A stretch of 64,000 bases of DNA from CAWGLW01 sp963823525 (GTDB lineage: Bacteria; Pseudomonadota; Gammaproteobacteria; Steroidobacterales; Steroidobacteraceae). The DNA is taken from positions 1,302,001 through 1,366,000 of the forward strand of contig CAWGLW010000006.1 of assembly GCA_963823525.1 (NCBI GenBank), written 5' to 3'. The notes under the pieces were generated by a model. It saw nothing but the letters and a program-made list of their open reading frames with translations. It had not been told where the DNA came from and did not search any database. A program made the translations under genes and the position numbers. Numbering within the stretch: the stretch's first letter is position 1; the number at the start of each line of letters is the position of its first letter. Below, one piece after another: positions 9,519-20,224 of the stretch.

Positions 9519-10029
9519 TGATCGGCCCTCCGGCGGCTGATTGCGCCCTGTTCGGGTACACGAGTTGCGGGAGGCGAACAGTACCCCGAAAGGACCTTTG
9601 CTGGCGAGATTCCGGGAACCGGCTTGCCGACGGCCCGGCCCGGGGAAGCAGTGATCGGCTTTTTGAACTCACTTTAGTGACGCTGCCGATATGATCCGAT
9701 GACTCCTGGCGGTAACCCAGCCCTCTTGTTCTTGTGGTGAATCAAGCGCTGTTGCCTTGCGAGCCGCTTAGCAGGGAGTGTCCCTTCGACGCTTGTCCTG
9801 TGGCGGAAGCTACGCGGTGTCTGGAGCAAAGGCAACGGTGTTGCCCCGCCCGGCGATTTGATATGGCATAAGTGATATTGCAGCAAGCCGGGTAGCGGTC
9901 GAGGCCGTAGAGTACGAGCCCGGTCCTGGCCGTCCGGAACCAGCGCTGCAAAGTGGCCGTAATTGCCTCAGACAGGGTTTCAATCACGGAGGATACGCGC
10001 TTGTACCGGGTCGGGGGGCTGACAACACC
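9519..10029. other. Non-coding stretch of about 510 bases
   Basis: Lies between the leftward transferase gene and the rightward YcaQ-like gene, so promoters for both should be here. Open frames are short and show no recognisable domain, and I see no tRNA or complete mobile element. The frame of the downstream gene stays open back to 9862 but lacks an ATG, GTG or TTG there. Confidence 0.4.
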
Positions 10030-11148
10030 GTGACGATGGGCACCGAACAACTTCGGCGCTATGCGGTCGCTCGATCGTTGTTCCGACCGACGACGCTCGG
10101 TCGTGCCGTCCACAGGCTTGGTTTCGTGCAGGTCGATCCGATTCGGGCTCCCGCTCGTGCCCAGGACCTCACGTTACGTCACCGGGTTGCGGACTATCGC
10201 GCAGGCGATCTCGAGCGTCGTTATCCGCGTTTGAGGTTGGAGGAGGACTATTTCGTCAACTACGGGGTTCTGCCACGTGCGCACAGTGAGCTGATGCACC
10301 CTCGGACGGCACGGCAAGCCTGGACAGCACGGCGGCAGCGGCAAGCCGATGCGGTACTGGAATTTGTTCGCCAGCGCGGTGCCGTGCATCCACGCGAGGT
10401 TGACGCCCAGTTTTCGCACGGCAAGGTGACCAACTGGTTTGGTGGTTCATCAAACGCAAGCACAAGATTGCTGGATGAAATGCATTACCGGGGATTGTTG
10501 CGCGTCGCACGGCGAGAGGGCGGCACGCGCGTGTATGCCGTGCGGGTGGGCTCGTGTGCTTCACCGACCGGCGAGGCAACGATCACCGAAAAAATCGACG
10601 CACTGGTCGATATCGTGGTGAACAAATACGCACCTCTGCCGGCGAGCAGCCTCGGTTACTTTCTGAGCCTGCTGTGCCACGGTATTCCCCAATGGCGGGC
10701 ACGGCGTGCGGCAGCCCTGGCACGCGCCAGGCGCCGGCTTGCACACGCGCGGATCGATTCCGTGGACTGGTATTGGCCGGCAATCGAGAATCCTGCCTCG
10801 CGCCGCTGGCAGCCTGACGACACCGTACGCCTGCTCACACCTTTCGACCCGATCGTGCATGACCGCCGCCGATTTGAAATCTTCTGGGGATGGCGTTACC
10901 GGTTTGAAGCCTACACACCCGCACCAAAACGGAGGCTAGGCTACTACGCGCTGCCATTGCTCTGGCGCGACCGCGTCTTAGGTTGGGGCAATCTGTCCGT
11001 CGAGAACGGTTCGCTTGGAAGCTCGTTCGGCTATGTCTATGGAAGCGAACCCGGCGCCACCTTTCGAAGGAGCCTTGAGGCGGAGCTCGAGCGAATCCAA
11101 ACCTTCCTTGCTCTGGAGAACCATGCAACAGGCGGTCGCGACTGTTGA
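10030..11148 (+). CDS. ycaQ: YcaQ/AlkX-type winged-helix DNA glycosylase
   Basis: 372 residues from GTG 10030; ATG 10036 is an equally good start. The N-terminal winged-helix segment contains the QVD motif (FVQVDPIRAPARAQDL) equivalent to the catalytic QxD of the HTH_42 glycosylases. The middle and C-terminal regions (YFVNYGVLPR, LLTPFDPIVHDRRRFEIFWGWRYRFEAYTPAPKRRLGYYALPLLW) are characteristic of the family. Characterised members unhook interstrand DNA cross-links and excise alkylated bases. It is monocistronic here, with no repair neighbour. The C-terminal NLSVENGSLGSSFGYVYG is less conserved. Confidence 0.85.
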   Translation: MTMGTEQLRRYAVARSLFRPTTLGRAVHRLGFVQVDPIRAPARAQDLTLRHRVADYRAGDLERRYPRLRLEEDYFVNYGVLPRAHSELMHPRTARQAWTARRQRQADAVLEFVRQRGAVHPREVDAQFSHGKVTNWFGGSSNASTRLLDEMHYRGLLRVARREGGTRVYAVRVGSCASPTGEATITEKIDALVDIVVNKYAPLPASSLGYFLSLLCHGIPQWRARRAAALARARRRLAHARIDSVDWYWPAIENPASRRWQPDDTVRLLTPFDPIVHDRRRFEIFWGWRYRFEAYTPAPKRRLGYYALPLLWRDRVLGWGNLSVENGSLGSSFGYVYGSEPGATFRRSLEAELERIQTFLALENHATGGRDC

Positions 11149-11411
11149 CTGGCGTCCTTTAGAGCACCCGGCACGTACGCAGAGTGAGCCGAGTGACGCT
11201 GGACTGGCTTGCGAGGCTGTTAAGTCATCGTCAAGAAGCGCGCACGCCAAAGCCCCCGGTCCAATTGCTCGAAAGACTTCTTTATCCGTTTCAGATTTAC
11301 AATAGAGCAGTCGGTTCGAGGTGGGATTGCGGGGGCGGCATTGAGGGGAGGAACGCCCTGGATCGGCTGCATTCGGCGCATTGGGCACGGGCATACTGCG
11401 CCGAGGCTTCC

Positions 11412-12143
11412 ATGTTCTATTTTTGGACGGGACCGCAGCAGATGAGCATCGACTACGAACCGATCAACCCGCCGGGCAGGTTCGGCCCGCTGCAGGAACT
11501 GCGGCTGCCCATTGACGTCTTGCGATGGGCGCCGTCGTGGCTGGCAATGAAATCCGAGCGCGCCACACAAGCGCGCACCGTCGTCCTGCTTCCCGGTTTT
11601 GGGGCAGGGCCTCGATCGATGCGCGTCATGGAGTCTTCGCTGCGCCGGCGCGGCCATCGCGTGCGCGACTGGGGGCTGGGCGTGAACACCGGCGATGCGA
11701 AAAAGTTGCGCGAGAAGCTGAAACGCGTCGTCGAGGAATCGATCGAACTGCACGGCGAGCCGGTCGCGCTGGTGGGCTGGAGCCTCGGGGGCTATATCGC
11801 CCGTGAGTACGCTCGCGAGCATCCGGCAGGGGTTCGCAAGATCGTGACTCTGGGTAGCCCGGTAATCGGCGGTCCGCGTTACACGGCGACCGCCGAGTGG
11901 TACCGGAAAAAGGGCCACGACCTTGCCGAGATCGAACGGGTTATCAAGGACCGCTACGCGACGCCGTTGCAGGTGCCGGTCACCGCGATCTACTCCAGGC
12001 GCGACGGCGTCGTGGCATGGCGGGCCTGCATCGACCAGTGGTCGCCGAAGGTGCGCCACATCGAAGTGAGCGAGACGCATGTCGGCCTGGGATTTGCACC
12101 GCGCGTCCTGGCCATCGTTGCCGATGCGGTCGAGCAGGACTGA
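11412..12143 (+). CDS. Alpha/beta hydrolase (lipase/esterase-like)
   Basis: About 243 residues from ATG 11412, which has GAGG five bases upstream; ATG 11442 is an alternative. Alpha/beta-hydrolase elements are in order: oxyanion strand TVVLLPGFGAGPRSM, nucleophile elbow GWSLGGYIAREYA (Ser in GWSLG), acidic residue in AIYSRRDGVVAW, and the histidine in SETHVGLGF. The PGFGAGP start and lipase-like GSPVIGG segment suggest an esterase or a PGAP1/lipase-class enzyme, but the substrate is unknown. The family is normally cytoplasmic and no signal peptide is seen. The frame is open upstream to 11184, but that extension looks non-coding. Confidence 0.8.
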   Translation: MFYFWTGPQQMSIDYEPINPPGRFGPLQELRLPIDVLRWAPSWLAMKSERATQARTVVLLPGFGAGPRSMRVMESSLRRRGHRVRDWGLGVNTGDAKKLREKLKRVVEESIELHGEPVALVGWSLGGYIAREYAREHPAGVRKIVTLGSPVIGGPRYTATAEWYRKKGHDLAEIERVIKDRYATPLQVPVTAIYSRRDGVVAWRACIDQWSPKVRHIEVSETHVGLGFAPRVLAIVADAVEQD

Positions 12144-12292
12144 GTCCAGCCATCCGCCGACGCCTTGATCGGTTAATTGAGCCTTCGTTGAACTGCTGCT
12201 TTTGGGGTTTGGGCAGTGGAATCGGATCGAGAAGCGGTATCACTAACCATGGGCCACGACACGTCCGGTCTATTGGCGAGTAGACTGAACGC

Positions 12293-12586
12293 ATGACACA
12301 ACCGACCCACCGACTTGACCACGTCGCCGCAACGGCCGCTGACTGGGGCCTCTCACAGCCCAGGGAGCGACGTGAAGACGAACGCAAGCGCCCCCTCGCC
12401 GCGGTTGCCACGGAGCTGAACGGACGACTGAAGCAATGCTGCAGGAGCGCTGATTCGCCGTCTCAAGCCGCCCGTGAAATGAGCGGTCACTTGGCCCTTT
12501 TTGCGCGCTACGGACTGCCCAACCCGAAGGCAACGCAACTGGTCCGGGAGCTGACGATGAAGGCGTTCACCCCGCACAAGCGATGA
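12293..12586 (+). CDS. Hypothetical small protein, doubtful
   Basis: A 97-residue frame (MTQPTHRLDHVAATAADWGL...) in an otherwise empty 700-base stretch. Predicted product is basic, helical and without membrane segments or recognisable domain. There is no good ribosome-binding site before the ATG. A plus-strand terminator-like hairpin about 190 bases downstream is the only sign of rightward transcription. It could be spurious. The rest of 12144-12854 holds nothing else I can support. Confidence 0.3.
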   Translation: MTQPTHRLDHVAATAADWGLSQPRERREDERKRPLAAVATELNGRLKQCCRSADSPSQAAREMSGHLALFARYGLPNPKATQLVRELTMKAFTPHKR

Positions 12587-12775
12587 GCCCGCCCAGCTCC
12601 CACTGACGGGTTTATGTTCAGCACGGGCGGAGCCTGGCTGATCGCTACGGCCTGCCGGGTGTCATCCCCTGCCGCGGTGCATCGGCTTTCGGGCGCGCCG
12701 GATCGGGAAACGGAAGCGGTTTTGCAAGCCAGTGACGTCCGAAGGACAGGCCTTGGCCGGTTCGCAGAAGAAGGC

Positions 12776-12804
12776 CGCCGACGGCCAGTCAACGGCGCTT
12801 TTTT
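12776..12804 (+). terminator. Candidate rightward intrinsic terminator
   Basis: CGCCG (12776-12780) can pair with CGGCG (12793-12797) across a 12-base loop, followed by a run of six T at 12799-12804. The orientation serves rightward transcription, so it would end a transcript from the hydrolase gene or the doubtful small frame before it meets the leftward peroxidase gene ending at 12855. The stem is short. Confidence 0.45.
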
Positions 12805-12854
12805 AAAGGGACGCGCCCCTGCAATACACGACCGCGAACGACCAGGCCCGCAAG

Positions 12855-13886
12855 TTACTCCAGCAGGTCTCCCGGCGTCGGGGGAAGCCGCGGCATGGTC
12901 TGCTGCGGGAAGGGTCCGGTCAGGGCCCCGAGGAACGCCACGATGTCGCCGACCTCCGCGTCCGTGAGCGGCTTGTTCAACTGGGTTGAGGCCATGACCC
13001 GTACGGCTTCGGGCAGCGACTTCACCGCTCCGTTGTGCATGTAGGGTGCGGTGTACTCGAGGTTGCGCAGGGTCGGTACCCGCCACATGCCACGGTCGGC
13101 CTCGTCGTGGGTCGCGTTGAACCGTCCCGGGTCATCGGTGAGCCCGTACTTCGTGACGTATGGGCTGTCCGGATACGTCGGGAACTTCATGAAGAAGCCC
13201 GTTCCCGCCGTCAGCTCCGGTCCATTGAAGGCCGGGCCCTGGTGGCAGCTCGTGCAGCCGATCGCGGCAAAGGTCTCCATGCCGCGCACCTGCTGCGGAT
13301 TGAGCGCCTGCTTGTCGCCTCCAGCATAGAGGTCATAAGGGCTGCCCGGCGTGATGAGCGTGCGCTCATAGGCGGCGATGGCGCGGGCCGCGTTGTCCAT
13401 CGTCACGACGTTGCCGCTGCCGAAGGCGCGCTCGAAGTGGGCCCGATAGCCGGGAATGTCACGCACCCGGTCGATCACCGCGTCGAGGTTGACCATGCCC
13501 ATCTCGATCGGGTTCACCGGCGGCCCCTTGGCCTGCTCCTCGAGGGACGGTGCGCGTCCGTCCCAGAACTGCACGGAATGGAAGGCCGAGTTCCAGACGG
13601 TCGGAGCGTTGCGTCCGCCCTTGAGCCCGTGCACGCCGGCCGAGGTCGTCATGTGGTCGTCGCCGCCTTCCATCACGTTGTGACAGGAGAAGCATGACAC
13701 TGTGCCGGTGGAGGAGAGTCGCGGATCGAAGTAGAGCATCTTGCCGAGCTCGACCTTGGCGGCGGTGGTCGGGTTGTCGGCCGGCGCCGGAGCGGTTTCG
13801 GGCAGCGGCTGCCACGCGCCCTGCGCGTGGGTCACGCCGACGGCCAGGGCCGTCAGCAGGGCGGAAAACAGGACGCGACGGCGCAT
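12855..13886 (-). CDS. Di-heme cytochrome c peroxidase (CcpA/MauG superfamily)
   Basis: About 343 residues from ATG 13886, which has GGAG seven bases upstream and yields a good signal peptide (MRRRVLFSALLTALAVGVTHA). Two CXXCH heme-attachment motifs are present: SCFSCHN near residue 70 and GCTSCHQ near residue 215. Other family motifs are LFFDPRLS-like LYFDPRLSSTGTVS, FWDGRAPSLEEQA and the late MHNGAV region that supplies the distal methionine. The enzyme reduces hydrogen peroxide in the periplasm with electrons from cytochrome c. The frame is open further upstream to 14078, but that part reads as untranslated leader. Confidence 0.92.
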   Translation of the reverse strand: MRRRVLFSALLTALAVGVTHAQGAWQPLPETAPAPADNPTTAAKVELGKMLYFDPRLSSTGTVSCFSCHNVMEGGDDHMTTSAGVHGLKGGRNAPTVWNSAFHSVQFWDGRAPSLEEQAKGPPVNPIEMGMVNLDAVIDRVRDIPGYRAHFERAFGSGNVVTMDNAARAIAAYERTLITPGSPYDLYAGGDKQALNPQQVRGMETFAAIGCTSCHQGPAFNGPELTAGTGFFMKFPTYPDSPYVTKYGLTDDPGRFNATHDEADRGMWRVPTLRNLEYTAPYMHNGAVKSLPEAVRVMASTQLNKPLTDAEVGDIVAFLGALTGPFPQQTMPRLPPTPGDLLE

Positions 13887-13990
13887 AGCGACTCTCCACT
13901 CAACTATTGGGACGGGGTAATTGTCGCAGTTGTACCTTAATGCACCATTAAGATGGGCAGGGTGCGTCCTGCGGCAATTGCGTATATCGA

Positions 13991-14104
13991 TCAGCCGGCG
14001 GAGCGCGATGGGATCCGCACCTCGACCACGAAGCCGCGACCTGTGGTGCCGCGCCGGTAGCAGACCAGCGCGCCGCAACCCTCTGCGATGCGCTGGACGA
14101 TGCG
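13991..14104 (-). pseudogene. Histidine-kinase C-terminal remnant
   Basis: On the minus strand 38 codons ending in TGA at 13991 read RIVQRIAEGCGALVCYRRG, then TTGRGFVVEVRIPSRSAG. This resembles the last residues of a sensor histidine kinase ATPase domain (the stretch after the GLGL G2 box, with the terminal GRGF...V.IP strand). The similarity stops abruptly at 14104, exactly where the plus-strand TupA-like remnant begins. No kinase body or start exists, so it is a gene fragment. Confidence 0.5.
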
Positions 14105-14490
14105 GCGATCACTCCGGCACCCACGAGCGGGAGATGGTGCGCTGGTCCGCGGCCGGGATCAGCCCGACCGGCGACTGGTGCCTGGTCACGCACGACTTCA
14201 TGACGGCCAGTCTGCAGCGCGCCAATGCCGAGCGAGCCTACCTGCTGACCGACTCGAGCACCTTCATCGTCGAGCGTGACGGACTACCCAACCTAAATCT
14301 GCTTTATCGCGGAGCCAAAGAACTGGCGAATCCCTGTCGCGTACTCTACGCGCTTCCGGCGACCCCGGGCACCGGAGCAGCGAAGCGATTTGGCGACTTC
14401 ATCATGTCCGAGCGCGGACAGGAACTAATGATTACGTTTGGCAACGGACGCCATGGTGAGCCGTTGTACTTCGGGGTTCCGACAATGTAG
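14104..14490 (+). pseudogene. TupA-like tungstate/molybdate-binding protein, C-terminal remnant
   Basis: From 14104 the plus strand encodes GDHSGTHEREMVRWSAAGI, then SPTGDWCLVTHDFMTASLQR, AERAYLLTDSSTFIVER, NPCRVLYALPA, and a stop at 14490. These resemble the C-terminal half of periplasmic substrate-binding proteins for tungstate (the (D/G)DSGTH anion-site loop, GDW...MG.TL..A, AY.LTDR.T). About the first 130 residues and the signal peptide are missing. Upstream sequence belongs to an unrelated opposite-strand remnant, so this is a truncated, presumably silent gene. No TupBC permease or ATPase is nearby. The 260 bases that follow, up to glmS, hold nothing I recognise. Confidence 0.65.
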
Positions 14491-14752
14491 GCGACGGCCC
14501 CGTGTTCACTCTGATTTGACGGGAACGGAGCGGTCGTCGTCGCATCGCCCTGAATCACTGACCATGCGGCAACAACCCACGCTCCAGTTCGCCAAACCTC
14601 CGGATAAGCAAGCCCATCCAAAGGCGCCACTTCAACGTGTCATGAGGTTCTATCTGGCCAGTATCTTAAGGCAGGGCCCCACCGCCTGCCGCACGCCGTT
14701 GCCCGACAAACTAAATTTTCTCCAATCAAGCTCAGGCGCGGACTGAAGCTCG

Positions 14753-16591
14753 CTATTCGACCGTCACGGACTTCGCGAGGTTGCGTGGCTGATCGACGTC
14801 GGTACCCTTCAAAATCGCACAGTGATAAGCCAGCAGTTGCAGCGGGATCGAGTAAACAACCGGCGCCTGGAAATAGCTGACATGACGCGGCATCTCGATC
14901 ACCGTTACCCCGTCGGAATTCTCGAACCCCGATTCCGGATCAGCGAACACATAGAGTTCACCGCCACGCGCGCGCACTTCCTGAAGGTTGGACTTCAGTT
15001 TCTCAAGCAGGTCATTGTTCGGCGCGACGGTAATCACCGGCATGTCCTCGTCGACCAGCGCCAGCGGTCCGTGCTTCAACTCGCCGGCCGGGTAGGCCTC
15101 AGCGTGGATGTAGGAGATCTCCTTTAGCTTGAGTGCGCCTTCCATGGCGATCGGGTGCATGGGGCCGCGACCGAGAAACAACGCATGGTGCTTGTCGGCA
15201 AATCGCTCGGCGAGTTTGCGGATCGGCTCATCGAGTTGCAGTGCGGCCTCGATCAGAGACGGGATGCCGATCAAACGGTGCACCAGCCCGCGCTCTCGCT
15301 CCGCGTCGGCACTGTGAAATTTCGCGAGCGCGATGACCAGCAGGTTGAACGCCGCGAGCTGTGTCGTGAAGGCCTTGGTCGAAGCCACCCCGATTTCCGG
15401 CCCGGCCCGCGTCAGCATCACGAGTTCGGACTCGCGCACGAGTGAGCTCTCGGGCACGTTGCAGATCGCCAGTTGAGACAGGTAGCCGGTCTCCTGTTTT
15501 GCCAGTCGCAATGCCGCCAGCGTGTCCGCTGTCTCACCTGACTGCGATACGCTGACGAACAGCGTGTTCTTCGGTACGACGGGATTCCGATATCTGTACT
15601 CGCTGGCAATTTCGACCCAGCACGGCAGCCGGCATATCTGCTCGATGAAGTACTTGGCGACCATGCCGGCGTGGTAACTGGTGCCGCAGGCAACGATTCG
15701 CACGGCTTCCGTCTTCGCGAAGACGGCCGTCGCGGCTGGTCCGAAGGCCGCTTCAAGCAGCTTGCCGCCGGCGACGCGCTCCTCGAGCGTCTGGGCCACC
15801 GCACGCGGCTGCTCGAAAATCTCCTTGAGCATGAAGTGCGCGTATTCGCCTTTCTCGGCGGCGTCGGCCGAGAGTGCGCTTTCATTCACGGGCCGCTGCG
15901 CAGTATTGCCCTCGGAGTCTACGATTCGAATGCTGTCGCGACGAATCTCTGCGACGTCGCCTTCTTCAAGAAATATGAAATGGCGCGTCACGGGCAGCAA
16001 GGCTGCCACATCGGATGCGACGTAGTTCTCGCCTTCGCCGACGCCAATCACGACCGGACATCCCTGCCTCGCGAGGATGATTCGACCCGGCGAATTCTGA
16101 GACATCACCGCGAGCGCGTAGGCGCCCTCGAGTTCGGCCACGGTGGCGCGGACTGCTTTGAAGAGATCCTCGGTAATCGTGAGGTGATAGTGAATACGAT
16201 GTGCAATGACTTCTGTGTCAGTTTCCGACGTAAATTCATAGCCAGCCTTCACCAGTTCAGCGCGCAGCTCGTCATGGTTCTCGATGATGCCGTTGTGCAC
16301 GATGGCCAGGCCGTCACGCGAGATGTGTGGATGGGCATTGCGCTCACTCGGTACACCGTGCGTGGCCCAGCGTGTATGGGCGATTCCGAGCGGCCCCGAC
16401 AGCGGATCGATCTGCAGCGCTTCTTCGAGCTTGTGTACCTTGCCCACAGTTCGCACGCGGCGGATGCCGCCCGGTCCGTCGATAACGACGACGCCAGCCG
16501 AATCGTAGCCGCGGTATTCGAGGCGCCGCAGACCCTCCAGAAGAATTTCGACGACGTCACGATCGGCAACGGCTCCGACGATTCCGCACAT
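14753..16591 (-). CDS. glmS: Glutamine-fructose-6-phosphate aminotransferase (isomerizing)
   Basis: 612 residues; AGGA seven bases before the ATG. It converts fructose-6-phosphate plus glutamine to glucosamine-6-phosphate, the first step to UDP-GlcNAc for peptidoglycan and lipopolysaccharide. The N-terminal glutaminase domain begins MCGIVGAV with the catalytic Cys exposed after removal of Met, followed by HTRWATHG and HNGIIEN. Two SIS sugar-isomerase domains follow (ACGTSYHAGMVAKY, SQSGETADTLAALR, and later LGRGPMHPIAMEGALKLKEISYIHAEAY), and it ends PRNLAKSVTVE as usual. It lies downstream of glmU on the same strand, 133 bases away. Confidence 0.98.
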   Translation of the reverse strand: MCGIVGAVADRDVVEILLEGLRRLEYRGYDSAGVVVIDGPGGIRRVRTVGKVHKLEEALQIDPLSGPLGIAHTRWATHGVPSERNAHPHISRDGLAIVHNGIIENHDELRAELVKAGYEFTSETDTEVIAHRIHYHLTITEDLFKAVRATVAELEGAYALAVMSQNSPGRIILARQGCPVVIGVGEGENYVASDVAALLPVTRHFIFLEEGDVAEIRRDSIRIVDSEGNTAQRPVNESALSADAAEKGEYAHFMLKEIFEQPRAVAQTLEERVAGGKLLEAAFGPAATAVFAKTEAVRIVACGTSYHAGMVAKYFIEQICRLPCWVEIASEYRYRNPVVPKNTLFVSVSQSGETADTLAALRLAKQETGYLSQLAICNVPESSLVRESELVMLTRAGPEIGVASTKAFTTQLAAFNLLVIALAKFHSADAERERGLVHRLIGIPSLIEAALQLDEPIRKLAERFADKHHALFLGRGPMHPIAMEGALKLKEISYIHAEAYPAGELKHGPLALVDEDMPVITVAPNNDLLEKLKSNLQEVRARGGELYVFADPESGFENSDGVTVIEMPRHVSYFQAPVVYSIPLQLLAYHCAILKGTDVDQPRNLAKSVTVE

Positions 16592-16724
16592 GCTCTGATC
16601 CTGCTTGAGAATTGCCGGAAGATTAGCAGATAGAACCGTTGGATCTGTAGACGCAGATCACAGCCGGCGAGGCGCCCGGACTGCCCACAGGGCCGCGTCC
16701 GTGGCGGCTGGGAACCCTGCTGGG

Positions 16725-18095
16725 TCAGGTTTTCCTAGCCTTTTCGGGTCGCCTCCAGGCGGGGAGCGTCAACTGCCTGCTGCGCTCGAGGGTCAGTTTG
16801 CCCGCCGGCGCATCGCGGGTAACCGTCGAACCGGCCCCGATCGTCGCGCCGGTGCCAATCTTGAGCGGAGCAACCAGCATTGAACCCGAGCCGACGAAGA
16901 CGTCATCGCCTATTTCGGTGCGCCACTTGTTGGCCCCGTCGTAGTTGCAGGTGACGGTGCCGGCGCCGATATTGACCTTCGTGCCGACCGTCGTGTCCCC
17001 GATGTAAGAGAGGTGGTTGGCCTTGCTGCCATCGCCGATCAGGCTGTTTTTGACTTCCACGAAGTTCCCGATGTGAACGCCGGCGGACAATTGCGAGGCG
17101 GGACGAAGCCGCGCAAACGGACCGATGCTGCAACCCGGGCCAATCACCGCCTGGTCGACGACACAATTCGGCAGCAACACCGTGTCTGCCCCGATCTCGA
17201 CATCGCGCAGGTAACAGTTCGGTCCGATGCGCACCCGGTCGCCCAGTTTGACTTTGCCTTCGAGAACCACGTTGACGTCAAGATAGACGTCACGCCCGAT
17301 CGTGACCGGCCCGCGCGCATCGAACCGTGCGGGGTCGGCGAGTGTCGCCCCGCTGCGCATGAGTTCCGTAGCCCGTTGTTGCCGGTAGGCCCCTTCGAGT
17401 TCAGCCAGTTGGATGCGATCGTTGACCCCGAGCACCTCGGTCGCCGTCGGCGCGACCACTGCGTTCACTTTCAGCCCCGCCCGGGCGGCCATCACGATCA
17501 CGTCGGTGAGGTAATACTCGCCTTGTGCGTTGTCGTTGCCTAGCGCCTCAAGCCATTGACGCAGCCGGTCAGCGGGCAGGCACATCAGTCCGCTGTTGCC
17601 TTCGGTGATTGCCCGTTCTTTAGTGTTTGCATCCTTGTGTTCGACGATGCGGACGACGTTGCCGGCACCGTCGCGCACGATTCGGCCGTATCCGGTGGGG
17701 TCTGACAGGATTACGCTGAGAACGCCAATCGACGATGGGCCGGCCGCTTCAATCAGCCTGGCAAGCGTGCCCGCCTGCACGAGCGGCACGTCCCCGTAAA
17801 GCACGAGCACCTGGTGATCGTCCGGGATCTGCGGCATGGCCTGGGCCACGGCGTGTCCGGTGCCGTGCTGTTCGGCCTGCAGTACCCAGTGCACGTCGCG
17901 CTCGGCAAAGCGCTCCGGAACCTCCTCGCCACCGTGCCCGTAGACCACGTAGGTTGCAGCCGCATCAAGCCCGGCCGCGGCATCGAGCACGTGCCCCAGC
18001 AAGGGCCTGCCGGCCAGCGGTTGCAGCACCTTGGGCCGGTCGGAGTTCATACGCTTGCCCTGGCCCGCAGCCAGGATAACAACTGAAAGAGGCAT
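16725..18095 (-). CDS. glmU: Bifunctional GlmU: glucosamine-1-P acetyltransferase / GlcNAc-1-P uridyltransferase
   Basis: 456 residues. The N-terminal pyrophosphorylase domain carries LAAGQGKRMNSDRPKVLQPLAG, and further on GNSGLMCLPADRL. A left-handed beta-helix acetyltransferase domain with hexapeptide repeats follows (IGPNCYLRDVEIGADTVLLPN, GNFVEVKNSLIGDGSKANHLSYIGD, GTVTCNYDGANKWRTEIGD). It acetylates glucosamine-1-phosphate and joins it to UTP to make UDP-GlcNAc in the cytoplasm. Together with glmS it forms a short UDP-GlcNAc module directly downstream of the atp operon, the usual gammaproteobacterial arrangement. Confidence 0.98.
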   Translation of the reverse strand: MPLSVVILAAGQGKRMNSDRPKVLQPLAGRPLLGHVLDAAAGLDAAATYVVYGHGGEEVPERFAERDVHWVLQAEQHGTGHAVAQAMPQIPDDHQVLVLYGDVPLVQAGTLARLIEAAGPSSIGVLSVILSDPTGYGRIVRDGAGNVVRIVEHKDANTKERAITEGNSGLMCLPADRLRQWLEALGNDNAQGEYYLTDVIVMAARAGLKVNAVVAPTATEVLGVNDRIQLAELEGAYRQQRATELMRSGATLADPARFDARGPVTIGRDVYLDVNVVLEGKVKLGDRVRIGPNCYLRDVEIGADTVLLPNCVVDQAVIGPGCSIGPFARLRPASQLSAGVHIGNFVEVKNSLIGDGSKANHLSYIGDTTVGTKVNIGAGTVTCNYDGANKWRTEIGDDVFVGSGSMLVAPLKIGTGATIGAGSTVTRDAPAGKLTLERSRQLTLPAWRRPEKARKT

Positions 18096-18237
18096 GGCGT
18101 TTCCGTGGCGAAATATCGCGAATTGTACCGGAGCCCTTGCAGCCCGGCGCCTGCGCGCACGCTATCAGGCTTTGGCTTCCGAATCACCGGCCGAAGGCCG
18201 TTCCGGCTCTTTGCCCCTCGGATGATTCACGGGTAAG

Positions 18238-18273
18238 GGAAAATAGAAAGGCCACCGCGCATCGTGGCGGCCT
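18238..18273 (-). terminator. Terminator of the atp operon
   Basis: An 11-base stem (18249-18259 with 18263-18273, one mismatch, three-base loop) is followed, reading leftward, by TTTCTATTTT. It lies 54 bases past the atpC stop codon and before glmU, so it should end the ATP synthase transcript. A short T tract on the other side may let it work rightward too. Confidence 0.75.
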
Positions 18274-18326
18274 CCGGATTTTTACGCGGCGAGTTGAGCG
18301 GCCGAATGCAGCATCGGCCCTTTCGA

Positions 18327-18749
18327 TCAGCGCCTGATCTTGCGCAGCTTCTGTATCGCCTGCAATTGCGCGCTGAGAGAGGCGAGTTCGGCCTCGGCGG
18401 TCGCGATCTCCTGCTTCTCGGATCGAGCCCGCAAGGCCTCCTCGGCACGTTGCTTGGCTTCGACAACCTTGGCTTCATCGAGATCGGCTGCGCGAATCGC
18501 GGTATCGGAAAGCACGTTGATGTGATTGGGCTGCACTTCAAGGAAGCCGCCCTGCACGAACACCATCTCTTCCTCTTCCTTGCCCGGCACCTTGATACGC
18601 ACCGTGCCCGCCTTGATCTGGGAAATCAGTGGTGCATGGCGAGGATAGATACCAAGCTCGCCCATCACGCCGGGCAGCACCACGAACTCAGCTTCACCCG
18701 AGTAGATGGACTCTTCCGCACTGACGACATCGATACGTATTGTGGCCAT
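18327..18749 (-). CDS. atpC: F1 ATP synthase subunit epsilon
   Basis: 140 residues. The N-terminal beta-sandwich (IRIDVVSAEESIYSGEAEFVVLPGVMGELGIYPRHAPLISQIKAG) and two C-terminal helices match epsilon, which couples rotor to gamma and inhibits ATP hydrolysis. It is the last gene of the atp operon, 24 bases after atpD, and is followed by a terminator hairpin. Confidence 0.97.
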   Translation of the reverse strand: MATIRIDVVSAEESIYSGEAEFVVLPGVMGELGIYPRHAPLISQIKAGTVRIKVPGKEEEEMVFVQGGFLEVQPNHINVLSDTAIRAADLDEAKVVEAKQRAEEALRARSEKQEIATAEAELASLSAQLQAIQKLRKIRR

Positions 18750-18773
18750 AGCTGCTCCTGCCCTGCCGATGCA

Positions 18774-20180
<1,407 letters not shown>

Positions 20181-20224
20181 GGTCGTATCCTGAATCTGAT
20201 TGCTGTGCGTAAACCGGTATGTGC

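Noticed and set aside
9674..10113. Arginine/serine-rich minus-strand frames before the YcaQ-like gene, considered as transposase remains
   Set aside because: No DDE or tyrosine-recombinase motif, no inverted repeats, and composition fits an out-of-frame reading of GC-rich DNA.
14438..14746. Plus-strand frame overlapping the TupA remnant and running to glmS
   Set aside because: No ribosome site, no recognisable motif and overlap with the remnant's better frame.
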